Source: a virus. From it: a DNA stretch of 40,848 nucleotides. Where the stretch lies: positions 1 to 40,848 of the IMG/VR virus record IMGVR_UViG_3300043424_000052. The stretch is one strand, 5' to 3'. Positions 14,486 to 22,837 of the stretch are shown piece by piece. Under the pieces are notes generated by a model. It did no database searches and had not been told where the DNA came from. It worked only from the letters and a program-made list of their open reading frames with translations. The translations under genes and the position numbers were made by a program. Each line of letters opens with the position of its first letter. The stretch's first letter is position 1.

Positions 14486-15535
14486 TTAGATGTAGCTATA
14501 TCTTACTGTTCCCCAAGGGCTTTGTGCGGTTTGCATTCCAGCTCCAGCGCCTGCTCCTCCAAAGTTAAATCCACCACCACCCATATTCATTCCCATGCCC
14601 ATAAGTGAGCTTCCAATTCCGCTCCACATTTGTGCCTTGGCTTGTTGGTTAGCTAGGTTGGTCTGATAGACTGCTTGGTTGTATTGGTTTTCCGCTCCAG
14701 CAGCCTGCTGGGCAAAGTTAAGAGGCATATTGTAGTCAAAGTCCCCAGATGACGCAGGGCCAAGTGTTAGAGCTGTTCTAAGGTCTTGTTGGCCAGCCTG
14801 ATACGACAGTGGCGCGTTACGCAACGCCTGAAGACCCGGGTTGGTGTAGAACTCACCAGCTAGAGCGTAGGCTTGTTTTTCAGCCTGTGCTGCCTCGGCT
14901 CGCTTCTGAGCCATGATGTTCTCCCGTCCCATTACTTCTGCGGCAATTGCGGCATTACCACCAAGACGACCAGATGCCTGTGCTGACTCTCTCGCGGCCT
15001 GCTGGTACATTCTGCGCTCTTCTGCGGTTACTCCTTGAGCAGATGCCCTAGCCCTTGCTGCTTCTTGCGCTGACGCTTGAACTGCTGCCGCCTGCTCTGG
15101 AGATAGCGCGGCCATAAGGTTGCGCGTCATTCCAGCTTGACCAGCCTGCTGTGCCAACTCCTCGGCGCGAAGTTGAGCCAAAGTCTTACCAGCTTCAGTT
15201 CCAGTTGTGCGTTGCAAGGCTTGGAAACCCGGTTGACCTTCAACACCACCAAGGAATTGCCCAGTCTGCCCGAACATTTGGGCCATGAGTTGAGGCCCAT
15301 ACTGCTCGCTTGCGCGTAACGCCAATGGAATGGCCATTGGGTAGTAATTTTCAAAAAGACCAGTTGCTTGTCGTTGGGCTAAATTGGTTCCTTTGTACTT
15401 ACCCTTGGTTGCTACATCAAATATATCAACTGGTCTAGGTGGTTTACCAGCACCTTTGCCAGCTTGAGATGCACCGTAGATTGATGCACCTGCTCCAGCT
15501 ACAACCGCAGCTGTTCCAACCGCTGCTAAACTCAT
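14486..15535 (-). CDS. Ala/Gln-rich probable internal virion protein
   Basis: 349 residues. It starts with a hydrophobic Ala/Gly segment (AAVGTAAVVAGAGASIYGAS), has a long Ala/Gln/Arg helical core (residues about 125-235) and ends with a Gly/Met-rich low-complexity region (MGMGMNMGGGGFNF). This build resembles the smaller ejection proteins of podoviruses. The start codon overlaps the upstream cupin gene by four bases. Confidence 0.55.
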   Translation of the reverse strand: MSLAAVGTAAVVAGAGASIYGASQAGKGAGKPPRPVDIFDVATKGKYKGTNLAQRQATGLFENYYPMAIPLALRASEQYGPQLMAQMFGQTGQFLGGVEGQPGFQALQRTTGTEAGKTLAQLRAEELAQQAGQAGMTRNLMAALSPEQAAAVQASAQEAARARASAQGVTAEERRMYQQAARESAQASGRLGGNAAIAAEVMGRENIMAQKRAEAAQAEKQAYALAGEFYTNPGLQALRNAPLSYQAGQQDLRTALTLGPASSGDFDYNMPLNFAQQAAGAENQYNQAVYQTNLANQQAKAQMWSGIGSSLMGMGMNMGGGGFNFGGAGAGAGMQTAQSPWGTVRYSYI

Positions 15536-16080
15536 AGCATCACCTCGCTTTCAATTTTTAATTGAGGATCTTGAATTGTAATCATATCGTGAATTGCGTT
15601 AATTATTTTTGAACTTGAAACATCTTTTTTCCACAATTGGTTTTGCATGTCGTTGTCGTCAAGCAGCGGATTGTGAAGTTCTTCTGAAATTATTTGAACA
15701 ATTTGGTCTGGATCTTCAATGTTTTCAGGATTGGCGTGAAAAGTAGTCCATGTTGTATCTTTTTTCACATGCAGAAATCTTTTAGTTCCCGGTTCTGTAA
15801 TACCCATATACGGAGCAATGTGTGTAACTGGGCCATCTGGTGTAACCACATCAACCTCTCCAGTGCTAATAATGAATGGATGCCTAGTGTTATGAGTCAT
15901 TGACATTACTATTGACCCGGCTGGCATAAAAATTGTTCTGACATACAAACCGGGAGTAAAAACATGAGTCAACGGTAAATCAACCTTCTGTTCACTTTTA
16001 AACATAGCATACTCAACCTTGTCAGACTCGCTACAGGTAGCGAGAATGTCTGGGTCAATATGTGAAAGGTCTAGGTTCAT
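15532..16080 (-). CDS. Cupin-like protein within the tail gene group
   Basis: 182 residues. Residues about 35-115 fit a small beta-barrel (cupin) fold: HVFTPGLYVRTIFMPAGSIV, then a THNTRHPFIISTGEVDVVTP block, then GPVTHIAP and GTKRFLHVKKDTTWTTFHAN. His residues sit where cupins place metal ligands, but a full ligand set is not certain. Its place between tail fibre and ejection genes suggests a virion or receptor-related role over metabolism. Composition is AT-rich like the genes that follow. Confidence 0.6.
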   Translation of the reverse strand: MNLDLSHIDPDILATCSESDKVEYAMFKSEQKVDLPLTHVFTPGLYVRTIFMPAGSIVMSMTHNTRHPFIISTGEVDVVTPDGPVTHIAPYMGITEPGTKRFLHVKKDTTWTTFHANPENIEDPDQIVQIISEELHNPLLDDNDMQNQLWKKDVSSSKIINAIHDMITIQDPQLKIESEVML

Positions 16081-16104
16081 GAAATACTTTGGCTAGGTGC
16101 TGGT

Positions 16105-17097
16105 TCATCTAATAATTTGAACATTATTATAAAGACAAGCTACTGCTGATGATGCTACGCTAATACTCGTGATAAAAGCGCATTTTTCATTATATGCAGA
16201 TCCACCAAGCACATCGTTGCCTGAACTTGATGTTAATTCACCATCTTGACTTACAACACCACTCACACAGAAATTGCTATCTGGCATTGCTGTAGAAAAG
16301 TTTAAAACATAATAACCATTTCCGGCAGATTGGTCTGATGCTGGGGGGCTTGCTGGATTGGCTCCAGAATATGCAGCAGAAACGCATGATACATTACCTG
16401 AACCACGGATTGTTTTACGCCTTAATGTAGCTGTACCAGTCGATGTGGTCGTCGTTGAACTAATTACCGTGAATGTGTTTGCGTCAGTTACGGAATCAAC
16501 TAAATACAAACCGTCAAATGGAGCTGTTCCAGTGCCAACAGCAAAATCAATAAATACTGCGTTGCCAGCGATTAGACCGTGAGCTGTTGCCGTAATGGTG
16601 ACAGTTGTTGAGCTAGTTCTTGCGTATGTTCCAGAAAGATCTGTATTTGCTTGAGCGTTAAAATTCACCCATGCTCGAATCCCGAAAATTGGTGCGGTTC
16701 CAGTTTGCGTTCCACTTAGTTTTGGGGCAGTAATGTTTGCATCTGTGATTTTTGAAGTTGTCACAGAATTATCGTCTAGTGTTGCAACACCTGATGCTAC
16801 AGTAAATGCCCCAAAATCAGAATTAGACAATTTGGCAGGAGTCACACTAGCGTCCGCTATTTTTGCAGTGGTAACATTAGCGTCAGTAATTTTTGCTGTT
16901 GTTACAGAGTTAGATCCAAGTTCATTAGATGTAATACCACCAGCGGCAACTGCCAGTTTTCCTGGGGAAACAATCTGTAATGTAGATCCCGAGATGGCAT
17001 CGCTAGTAAATGTTGTGTCGTCAATAATGTTGTTTAGCTTGGAACTCGTGATTGTGTCGGTTCCAGTAAATGTGTAGGTAGTATTTACAACGCCCAT
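16105..17097 (-). CDS. Tail fibre protein
   Basis: 330 residues. The N-terminal half has repeats typical of phage tail fibres: SVTTAKITDANVTTAKIADA and SVTPAKLSN, then SVTTSKITDANITAPKLSG. Residues about 165-225 form one beta-module (TVTITATAHGLIAGNAVFID) like those in the 897-aa neighbour. The C-terminus probably forms the exposed tip. It starts 4 bases after the tail nozzle gene. Likely adhesin or adaptor for the receptor-binding part. Confidence 0.75.
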   Translation of the reverse strand: MGVVNTTYTFTGTDTITSSKLNNIIDDTTFTSDAISGSTLQIVSPGKLAVAAGGITSNELGSNSVTTAKITDANVTTAKIADASVTPAKLSNSDFGAFTVASGVATLDDNSVTTSKITDANITAPKLSGTQTGTAPIFGIRAWVNFNAQANTDLSGTYARTSSTTVTITATAHGLIAGNAVFIDFAVGTGTAPFDGLYLVDSVTDANTFTVISSTTTTSTGTATLRRKTIRGSGNVSCVSAAYSGANPASPPASDQSAGNGYYVLNFSTAMPDSNFCVSGVVSQDGELTSSSGNDVLGGSAYNEKCAFITSISVASSAVACLYNNVQIIR

Positions 17098-17101
17098 GAG
17101 A

Positions 17102-19795
17102 TTATTTCTGTGAAAGGATTTGTCTATTAGTTATGGAACCAGAGACTTGAATAGAGTGGACCTTAGGGGAACCAATAGTTCTTGTCAATGTCATTGTTCC
17201 TGTATATCCGCGAACCCCACCGAGCCTACAGCGGATGCTGGCCGTTTCAGATTCACCTGCGCCATCGGCAATTAGCGTAGTACCACCAAGGAACGTGGTG
17301 GTGCTTCCAATTTCCACAGACGAGTCTGGGTCTTCGGCCGCAAATGCAATGTTATATTCGGCCTGCTCGTTGACGAGTGCTTGCATCTGGACTTGGGCAT
17401 CAGTGAATCGTTTGCGCTCAAGAGTTCCAAAATCGTATCCTCTGCTTACAAGGTAGGAATTTACCACAGCAGACTGGCTATTGCTTGAATTATCTATTCC
17501 AAGATAGTCTGTATTAGACTCACTTGACTCCATTTTGTGCAGCCCACCATTGGCGGCAATTGCATATAGGTCATTACGCACCCCTGCGGTGGCAACTACA
17601 AAGTCTTCAATTAAAAACCTAGAATCGCTGTAAGTATCTACTGATTCCCAGCCTTTATTGAGGAAATTGTACACCAAAACCGCATTATTTCCACGCGCAT
17701 CATTACCATTTGGCACGGAATCTAGCGGTACTGCAATGTAGTATCGGTTATCGTGAAGGATTGCTACTGATTTATCCGCCAAGTTTTTATTGATTCTGTC
17801 GATATACGGCTGGATATTCTTGGAAAGTGGTTCTTCCGTGCCGCGAAGGTTGTAATCGTTCATAAATGTAAGCCCGTAGACTCCATTGTCTGAAAGAAAA
17901 AGCATGTTATTTGCCTGCATCACCACGGTTTTGCGAGCCAAGCAGCCAACCTCGCTAGTCATTTCTTTGACTACCGTGTCAGTAAGACTTCCTTGAGTGT
18001 TAGCCACAATGTGGAGGCTATTTCTGTTAAGAACTACCAGCGCATCATCGTAGAATCCGTGCATGGCCACCACATAATCAGCCGTACCACCAGAGATTCG
18101 GAACTGGTTGGCGATCTGGTCGAAGGTGGTGGTGTCCAGAATGTCGGATGCCACAATTTCGTCGGTGATCTTACGACTAGTATATGTGTAAGAACCAAAT
18201 GTGCCACCCGGCTCATAGTAATACGGAACCCAGATTCGTCGTTGGAAGTAAGTACCCCAAGGTGCGCCGGGCTGATGCATGAATCCACCACCTACTGAGA
18301 ATCTGCCACCGAACTCAAACACATCAGATGCCGAGGTGTTATAGTCACCGATGGGGGCATACCATTGGATTAGCGTACTAGTAGCATTGACTACCTGATA
18401 GGACTGTCCAAGCATGGCTTGAAAGTCAGTGGTGGCAGTTGAGTAAATAATGATTGTATCTCCAACAAAAATAGTAGTGTTGCCAGTAACTGCAGCAGAA
18501 ACCAATCCGCTTACCACATCGACATCCTTGGCTTGGATGTTAAAGACTTGAGGCTGGGTGTACGGGCCACCGGGTGACAGGGTGAACCCGTCTGTCATAG
18601 TGGCAGTGGTTACGCCAAATGTTACGGTCTGGCTCGTAGGCCCGACATAGGTGAAGCTATCCTTGTCGATGATAGAGGCTACGGTAAATGTTCCATTAGG
18701 TGGTGTGCCACCAGTCAACCCGGCAATCACCACAGATGTACCAGCGGTCAACCCGTGGTCACGGACATTCATGGTCACAGTCGTGGTTCCTCCTTGCGAT
18801 GCAGAAATTACAGCTCGTCCATGTGGATACCACTCCAACGCCTGCTGCCCATCACGGAAAAGCATGACCTTGTCAAAGCATTGGATCATGTCGCACTTCT
18901 CACTAACCGTAGCCCCCACAGGGTATGGCAATGTGGTTGCCGTCATCGGTGTGGCAGAAATGTCAATCTTCTTAGCTAGAGTCTCCAGAGCCACAATGAT
19001 GTACTCTTTGTTGGAGTCATTGGGGTCAGAGAACACGCAGGATGCCAGAACCTCGCTAGCAGCGGCATCGTTTACATTGATCTGGGTAATCTTTGGTGAG
19101 CTTGTTCCAGTAATCCCAGTAACACCAGTCACAGGAAAGGTCAGCTCGTCAACGGTGGTGGCAGTAACAGCCTTGATGCCATTGTTGTCTGTTCCAGTAA
19201 AGGTGATCCCAGAAATCGTGAGGTTGCCCGGTTGTCCGATAGTCAACCCATGCCCAACTACCGTAATGGTCACCACATTTGCCGCATAGGAAACAGCGGT
19301 GATAGTTCTAAAGTTTTGAGTAAGATTGGCTGCGGTTGTGCTGGCAGTCGTAGTGTAAGAGCCATCAGCACCAGTTAAGGTGTAATCAAAAGTGTTTGTG
19401 GCTACATTAGAAATGGTAAATGTGCCATTAGGATTTGTGCCACTAGTATAACCAACCCCAGATATGTACACTGAGTCACCATTGGTAAATCCATGAGATG
19501 CCGCAGTTACCGTGATGGTCGTTCCGACACGGGTAACGCTTGTGACTGTCTTCTGGATGACCAGCACATGGAACGGAAGCTGAAGAGAGTTGCCTCCAGT
19601 AGTCAACGCAGGGCTAACCAACTGGACATTCTTCCGAGGCTTCCAGAACCCCTCCATGCGCCCATTCACGCTCTCACGAACCTCTCCTGGCTGAAGCTGG
19701 TTAAGCTGCAATCTCTGGTTGACTGCAAAGAACCCACGATCACCGTCAGAGGCAATCGAATCGTCTAGCCCACCAGTAGACCTAAATTGGGACAT
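17102..19795 (-). CDS. Large tail protein, probable nozzle/stabilisation protein with inserted beta-modules
   Basis: 897 residues. The N-terminus (VNQRLQLNQLQPGEVRESVN) and the later block MLFLSDNGVYGLTFMNDYNL with a following NRYYIAVPL segment resemble proteins that close the podovirus tail tube (T7 gp12 or P22 gp10 type, propeller-like). At least three beta-modules with the pattern HG(F/L)...G..V.I.G...NGTF.(I/V) are inserted in the first half, near residues 85-140, 175-230 and 345-390. It would form the tail tip and hold DNA in. It overlaps the upstream gene as TAATG. Confidence 0.7.
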   Translation of the reverse strand: MSQFRSTGGLDDSIASDGDRGFFAVNQRLQLNQLQPGEVRESVNGRMEGFWKPRKNVQLVSPALTTGGNSLQLPFHVLVIQKTVTSVTRVGTTITVTAASHGFTNGDSVYISGVGYTSGTNPNGTFTISNVATNTFDYTLTGADGSYTTTASTTAANLTQNFRTITAVSYAANVVTITVVGHGLTIGQPGNLTISGITFTGTDNNGIKAVTATTVDELTFPVTGVTGITGTSSPKITQINVNDAAASEVLASCVFSDPNDSNKEYIIVALETLAKKIDISATPMTATTLPYPVGATVSEKCDMIQCFDKVMLFRDGQQALEWYPHGRAVISASQGGTTTVTMNVRDHGLTAGTSVVIAGLTGGTPPNGTFTVASIIDKDSFTYVGPTSQTVTFGVTTATMTDGFTLSPGGPYTQPQVFNIQAKDVDVVSGLVSAAVTGNTTIFVGDTIIIYSTATTDFQAMLGQSYQVVNATSTLIQWYAPIGDYNTSASDVFEFGGRFSVGGGFMHQPGAPWGTYFQRRIWVPYYYEPGGTFGSYTYTSRKITDEIVASDILDTTTFDQIANQFRISGGTADYVVAMHGFYDDALVVLNRNSLHIVANTQGSLTDTVVKEMTSEVGCLARKTVVMQANNMLFLSDNGVYGLTFMNDYNLRGTEEPLSKNIQPYIDRINKNLADKSVAILHDNRYYIAVPLDSVPNGNDARGNNAVLVYNFLNKGWESVDTYSDSRFLIEDFVVATAGVRNDLYAIAANGGLHKMESSESNTDYLGIDNSSNSQSAVVNSYLVSRGYDFGTLERKRFTDAQVQMQALVNEQAEYNIAFAAEDPDSSVEIGSTTTFLGGTTLIADGAGESETASIRCRLGGVRGYTGTMTLTRTIGSPKVHSIQVSGSITNRQILSQK

Positions 19796-20055
19796 TACGC
19801 GTAATACGCGACAACCGTGCCAGAGCTAATCTGAACCTTGGTAAAAATACCACCAAGACCAGCACCCGCAGGAAGGGTCTTTCCATCGAGGTTGATGATG
19901 TCCGTAAGGTTACCAGCAGTCTCGCCAGTATCGGTCAATAGAACGCTGTCCTCAATCGCTTGAATCCAACGGAATGAACCAGTCGCGCTGTCAGCACCAG
20001 TAAGCACAATGCCTCCTTGCTGACCCTGTAGACTATAAGAATCTCCTCTTGGCAT
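19795..20055 (-). CDS. First gene of the late train, small structural-type protein
   Basis: 86 residues, beta-rich, Gly/Thr-rich (LTGADSATGSFRWIQAIEDS and a C-terminal KVQISSGTVVAYYA). I do not recognise it. Such short proteins often form small trimeric or ring parts of the virion. No ribosome site is visible before the ATG at 20055, and the upstream 88 bases are shared with the divergent HNH gene. Confidence 0.6.
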   Translation of the reverse strand: MPRGDSYSLQGQQGGIVLTGADSATGSFRWIQAIEDSVLLTDTGETAGNLTDIINLDGKTLPAGAGLGGIFTKVQISSGTVVAYYA

Positions 20056-20057
20056 AC

Positions 20058-20085
20058 TTGACTTTTTCTAAATTTAATTTAAAGT
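20058..20085 (+). promoter_or_regulatory. Weak promoter candidate between divergent trains
   Basis: TTGACT, 16 bp, TAAAGT, reading toward the HNH gene at 20144. The match to the -10 is only 4 of 6. An AT-rich stretch here could also hold the late promoter on the other strand, which I could not define. Confidence 0.25.
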
Positions 20086-20143
20086 TAACGCCGATGCCCC
20101 AAGTTGCAGCAAGGGGATCGACTAACCTAAAGCAATTACCGTT

Positions 20144-20830
20144 ATGCAGAAGGCTGAATTGGAATTACACGATATTAAGGATATTGTCAACAACCAAGAA
20201 TGGAGGTTTAGACAATTTGAGGTTAGGTCTGATGGCCTTGTTTTTTGGGCTTATGATAAAACCTACAGGGGTGGACAAAGATGGGTTACATGGGATAATG
20301 CCATAGCACTCTTGCAAAGAAGGCGCGAGCGTGGTAGGGGGGATCAAAGAAAGCTCAAGAGATGGCAAGAATGGTACGCCAAGAACAAAGATAAAAAAGA
20401 CGCTAAAACAAAAGAGTGGCAGCGCAAAAATCGTAAACATTTAGTTAAGTACGCCTCAAGCAGAGCTACCAGTAAGGCAAAAGAAGACCCATTGTTTGCC
20501 CTAAAACAAAGGCTTCGCAAGCGGACATCCAAGGCATTCAATCTAATGGGATACTCCAAGGGCAGGAAGACAGCTCAAATGCTTGGGTGTTCTTGGGACA
20601 CATTAAAGACTCACATAGAATCAAAATTCACCACTGGCATGTCATGGAACAATAGAAACCTATGGCACATAGATCACATAATCCCGTTAGCATCAGCCGA
20701 GTCTAAAAGCGAGCTGGAAAAGCTGTGTCATTACCTCAATCTCCAGCCATTATGGGCTACGGACAACCTAAAAAAAGGCGATAAGTTACCGATCACGCAC
20801 ATTCCTAGCAAAAACACTAGACCCACCTAG
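20144..20830 (+). CDS. HNH endonuclease
   Basis: 228 residues. The N-terminal half is very basic and helical. The C-terminal HNH core is LWHIDHIIPLASA followed by LEKLCHYLNLQPLWATDNLK and GDKL, the common phage HNH form in which the His pair and an Asn build the beta-beta-alpha metal site. It stands alone at the junction of the two gene trains, which is typical of free-standing homing-type nucleases that mark intergenic sites. No ribosome site is visible. Confidence 0.85.
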   Translation: MQKAELELHDIKDIVNNQEWRFRQFEVRSDGLVFWAYDKTYRGGQRWVTWDNAIALLQRRRERGRGDQRKLKRWQEWYAKNKDKKDAKTKEWQRKNRKHLVKYASSRATSKAKEDPLFALKQRLRKRTSKAFNLMGYSKGRKTAQMLGCSWDTLKTHIESKFTTGMSWNNRNLWHIDHIIPLASAESKSELEKLCHYLNLQPLWATDNLKKGDKLPITHIPSKNTRPT

Positions 20831-21129
20831 CAACATTACCACTCGGGAACAATCCCCCCTTTGCACATTTTTTCTGGGGCAGGTTGAAGGATAGGAATAT
20901 TTACAAACTCAAGCTCATTGACCCCCGCCCCCCGTCAAACCTTACTGGATTGCTAATGATTTGCCAGGCGTTCATGCGTGCAGTGTTCAAGTGACCAGCG
21001 CCGGTTTCATTAGTGACGCGCTAAAGATTTAGCTACAATCTGTAGTGGATTGCTAAGGATTAACCTGGTCTTTGCGCTGTACCTTGTGGTCATGTCATTG
21101 CCAGCATTTACTTGCCAATAAGAAAAAGC
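20831..21129. other. Gene-free stretch upstream of the early train
   Basis: No gene is supported here. The stretch holds a C-rich run (CCCCCGCCCCCC near 20921) and the three iteron-like elements listed separately. It is a plausible site for a replication origin, given its place between divergent trains. Confidence 0.4.
20946..21061. repeat. Three iteron-like GCTAANGATT elements
   Basis: GCTAATGATT (20952-20961), GCTAAAGATT (21020-21029, inside the palindrome GCTAAA-GA-TTTAGC) and GCTAAGGATT (21052-21061). The outer two extend to 16 bases with one mismatch (TGGATTGCTAA.GATT) and are exactly 100 bases apart. Repeats of this kind often bind an initiator or regulator. Confidence 0.45.
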
Positions 21130-21157
21130 TTGACGGATTTTCAATCTTAATTAGAAT
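21130..21157 (+). promoter_or_regulatory. Predicted strong sigma70-type promoter of the early region
   Basis: TTGACG, 16 bp, TAGAAT (5 of 6 in each box). A perfect 7-bp inverted repeat, TACGCTC-CAC-GAGCGTA at 21157-21173, overlaps the expected start near 21164 and could be an operator or a 5' hairpin. Confidence 0.55.
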
Positions 21158-21163
21158 ACGCTC

Positions 21164-21527
21164 CACGAGCGTAACCACTTACTCCCGAGCGCATCCGACC
21201 TTAGGAGGATCTGCGAAGGGCATTGTAAAGGCTCGCGACATGACTCAAGCGTGTTGATTGTTTCTTTAAGATGGGTGAATGGATTTTAGATAGCTTTTGA
21301 TTCTTCCTATCTTCCTCATTCATTCGTCACCTAGAGCCTAAAGGGAATAGCTAGACGCTCCGAAGCTTTGTTCCTTGGCGGTAGGTTTGACCTTTGGGCT
21401 TCCGAAAGTTCTCGTGGCCATGAATTTTTTCTTCCCTTGTGGATTGCGTGAAATGCTTGAATTTAAGAGGTTTGGTAGCTTGTCAATAACAATCGGATAA
21501 AAAAGTTTTAGGTTATTGGCATTTTTT
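21164..21527 (+). ncRNA. Candidate ~360-nt structured leader or non-coding RNA
   Basis: Bounded by the promoter at 21130-21157 and the terminator ending at 21527, with no supported gene inside. Seen structures include the 5' hairpin at 21157-21173 and a compound hairpin where GGTGA (21274-21278) pairs with TCACC (21327-21331) and AGATAG (21288-21293) with CTATCT (21307-21312). It could be a free RNA, or an attenuated leader of the early train starting at 21594. Confidence 0.45.
21482..21527 (+). terminator. Intrinsic terminator before the first early gene
   Basis: GTCAATAAC (21482-21490) pairs with GTTATTGGC (21512-21520), nine pairs with one G-U. The 21-nt loop can fold further through TAAAA/TTTTA. 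ATTTTTT follows. It ends 67 bases before the first early ATG and acts only on the plus strand. Confidence 0.6.
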
Positions 21528-21593
21528 GCTGGCAATTCGTGAGTGATGTTCTAGATTGCTCTCGTTGCCCACAACAAGGCACGCAATACAACG

Positions 21594-21977
21594 ATGAAAC
21601 AAAATCACTTGCATTTGACATTAAACAAAAAGCTCAAGTCATTCTTGAGCCTTGATGAGTTGGCATCGAACCTATCGGATGAAGACCTCCCAAGGAACGG
21701 GAGCATGAAATTTGATATGGCAATGGCCGCATTCAAGGAATCGCTCGACAAATACTTCAATTCGATTTCTGCTTATGGCTACTGCCCCTTTGAGCGGGTA
21801 TGGTATGCAAAGGTAGAGGTTTCAGACATAATTGATGCGAGGGAATGCACACCAGACCGAACCTTTGTCAAAATGTGGGCGGCTGCTCAAGGGGCAACGC
21901 CTCAAGATTGCATTGAAAATTTGATTTCAAGGTACAATGATGCCATCTCATGGCAATTGTCCGTTTCAAGTAAATAA
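21594..21977 (+). CDS. First early protein, unknown function
   Basis: 127 residues, no recognised domain. It contains an N-terminal helical part with LSLDELASNLSDEDL and an aromatic centre (YGYCPFERVWYAKVEV). The ATG follows ACAACG without a Shine-Dalgarno sequence. As the promoter-proximal early gene it may act in host takeover, but this is inference from position. Confidence 0.65.
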   Translation: MKQNHLHLTLNKKLKSFLSLDELASNLSDEDLPRNGSMKFDMAMAAFKESLDKYFNSISAYGYCPFERVWYAKVEVSDIIDARECTPDRTFVKMWAAAQGATPQDCIENLISRYNDAISWQLSVSSK

Positions 21978-21995
21978 CCGAACTAAACCACAACG

Positions 21996-22157
21996 ATGAA
22001 CACCTACAAAGCAATCACGCGAATCCCCCACATCAACGAGCCTTTCGTTGATTGGTACGAAGCGCAATCGGAAGAACAAGCTTATATCAAATGGCTATCT
22101 GACCGCGATGCATTCGGATTGCCCGATACTGCAAGCGTCACATTTGAGAAGCAGTAA
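21996..22157 (+). CDS. Small early protein (53 aa)
   Basis: 53 residues, starting MNTYKAITRIPHINEPFVDW and rich in aromatic and acidic residues (YEAQSEEQAYIKWLSDRDAF). The ATG is preceded by TAAACCACAACG, the A/C-rich leader seen before many genes in this train. Function unknown. Confidence 0.6.
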   Translation: MNTYKAITRIPHINEPFVDWYEAQSEEQAYIKWLSDRDAFGLPDTASVTFEKQ

Positions 22158-22183
22158 ACACTAAAACAAAACACAACGACAAC

Positions 22184-22432
22184 ATGACAACGAAACAAAT
22201 TGAATTCGTGAGTCTCGTACTCAATCACAAAAATTGGACGGGGATTTCACTCCGCGAGCTGGTAGACGCTGGACGCATCCAATCAGACGATTTGAATGTG
22301 ATTCGAGACTTCACGAAAGCGGCACTAGGTGAGCCGAAAGACATGGATGAATGGCGCAAGCAAAGGGAAATCACCGCAATGGTCGTTTTGGCTTTGCAAG
22401 GGCTTTCTATGATGGAAAGGGGGGAGGGATGA
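22184..22432 (+). CDS. Early protein, unknown function (82 aa)
   Basis: 82 residues, helical, with LRELVDAGRIQSDDLNVIRD in the middle. It is preceded by an ACAACGACAAC leader and coupled to the next gene by an ATGA overlap. No family recognised. Confidence 0.6.
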   Translation: MTTKQIEFVSLVLNHKNWTGISLRELVDAGRIQSDDLNVIRDFTKAALGEPKDMDEWRKQREITAMVVLALQGLSMMERGEG

Positions 22433-22587
22433 GAATGTTTATAGTCAAAACAAATGGCAAATTCCAAATTTGGAACACCATTTGGAAAACTGACTCGAGA
22501 TGGGAGATTGTCGCGGTTTCTGGCTTATTCAAAACGCGAGAAGCGGCGGAAAAAAGACTAGGGCAAATTAGAAAGGTGGAGGCATGA
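22429..22587 (+). CDS. Small early protein, likely beta-rich (52 aa)
   Basis: 52 residues from the ATG at 22429, which overlaps the upstream stop (ATGA) and has a strong GGGGGAGGG ribosome site. The sequence (MFIVKTNGKFQIWNTIWKTD then VAVSGLFKTREAAEKRL) looks like one beta-hairpin plus a helix. Function unknown. Confidence 0.6.
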   Translation: MRMFIVKTNGKFQIWNTIWKTDSRWEIVAVSGLFKTREAAEKRLGQIRKVEA

Positions 22588-22724
22588 AAGATTCCTTGCT
22601 TTTCATTTGTCTTATTTCCTTGCTTGGCTTTGCCGTAGCCATCACGAGCGGCTGTTTCGGTGGCCATAGTGATCTCGAAATGTTTCGCATGAGTGCCGAG
22701 CCTTTCAAACATTCCACAAAATAG
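22584..22724 (+). CDS. Small membrane or lipoprotein-like protein (46 aa)
   Basis: 46 residues. Residues 4-22 are strongly hydrophobic (SLLFICLISLLGFAVAITSG), followed by a Cys at 24. TSGC is a poor lipobox, so either a membrane anchor or a lipoprotein is possible. GTGGAGG precedes the ATG, which overlaps the upstream stop. A small envelope protein expressed early could act in superinfection exclusion; that is inference. Confidence 0.55.
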   Translation: MKDSLLFICLISLLGFAVAITSGCFGGHSDLEMFRMSAEPFKHSTK

Positions 22725-22837
22725 TCTTGCATTGCCAACAAATGCGAGCATCCTAAAGTCGAAACCGCGCGAGCGGTCTGCCAGTAGTGCTGGCACTGAA
22801 GAGACTAAACAACAACAACAACGAAAGAATAACAACG

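Noticed and set aside
18651-19289. 212-codon plus-strand frame opposite the nozzle-like gene
   Set aside because: Antisense shadow, Val/Thr-rich, with no domain.
21338-21535. 65-codon minus-strand frame, with a 27-codon ATG version from 21421
   Set aside because: The long form needs a TTG start and overlaps the predicted terminator. The 27-codon form has only a poorly spaced GGGAAG upstream. I keep the region as a candidate RNA.
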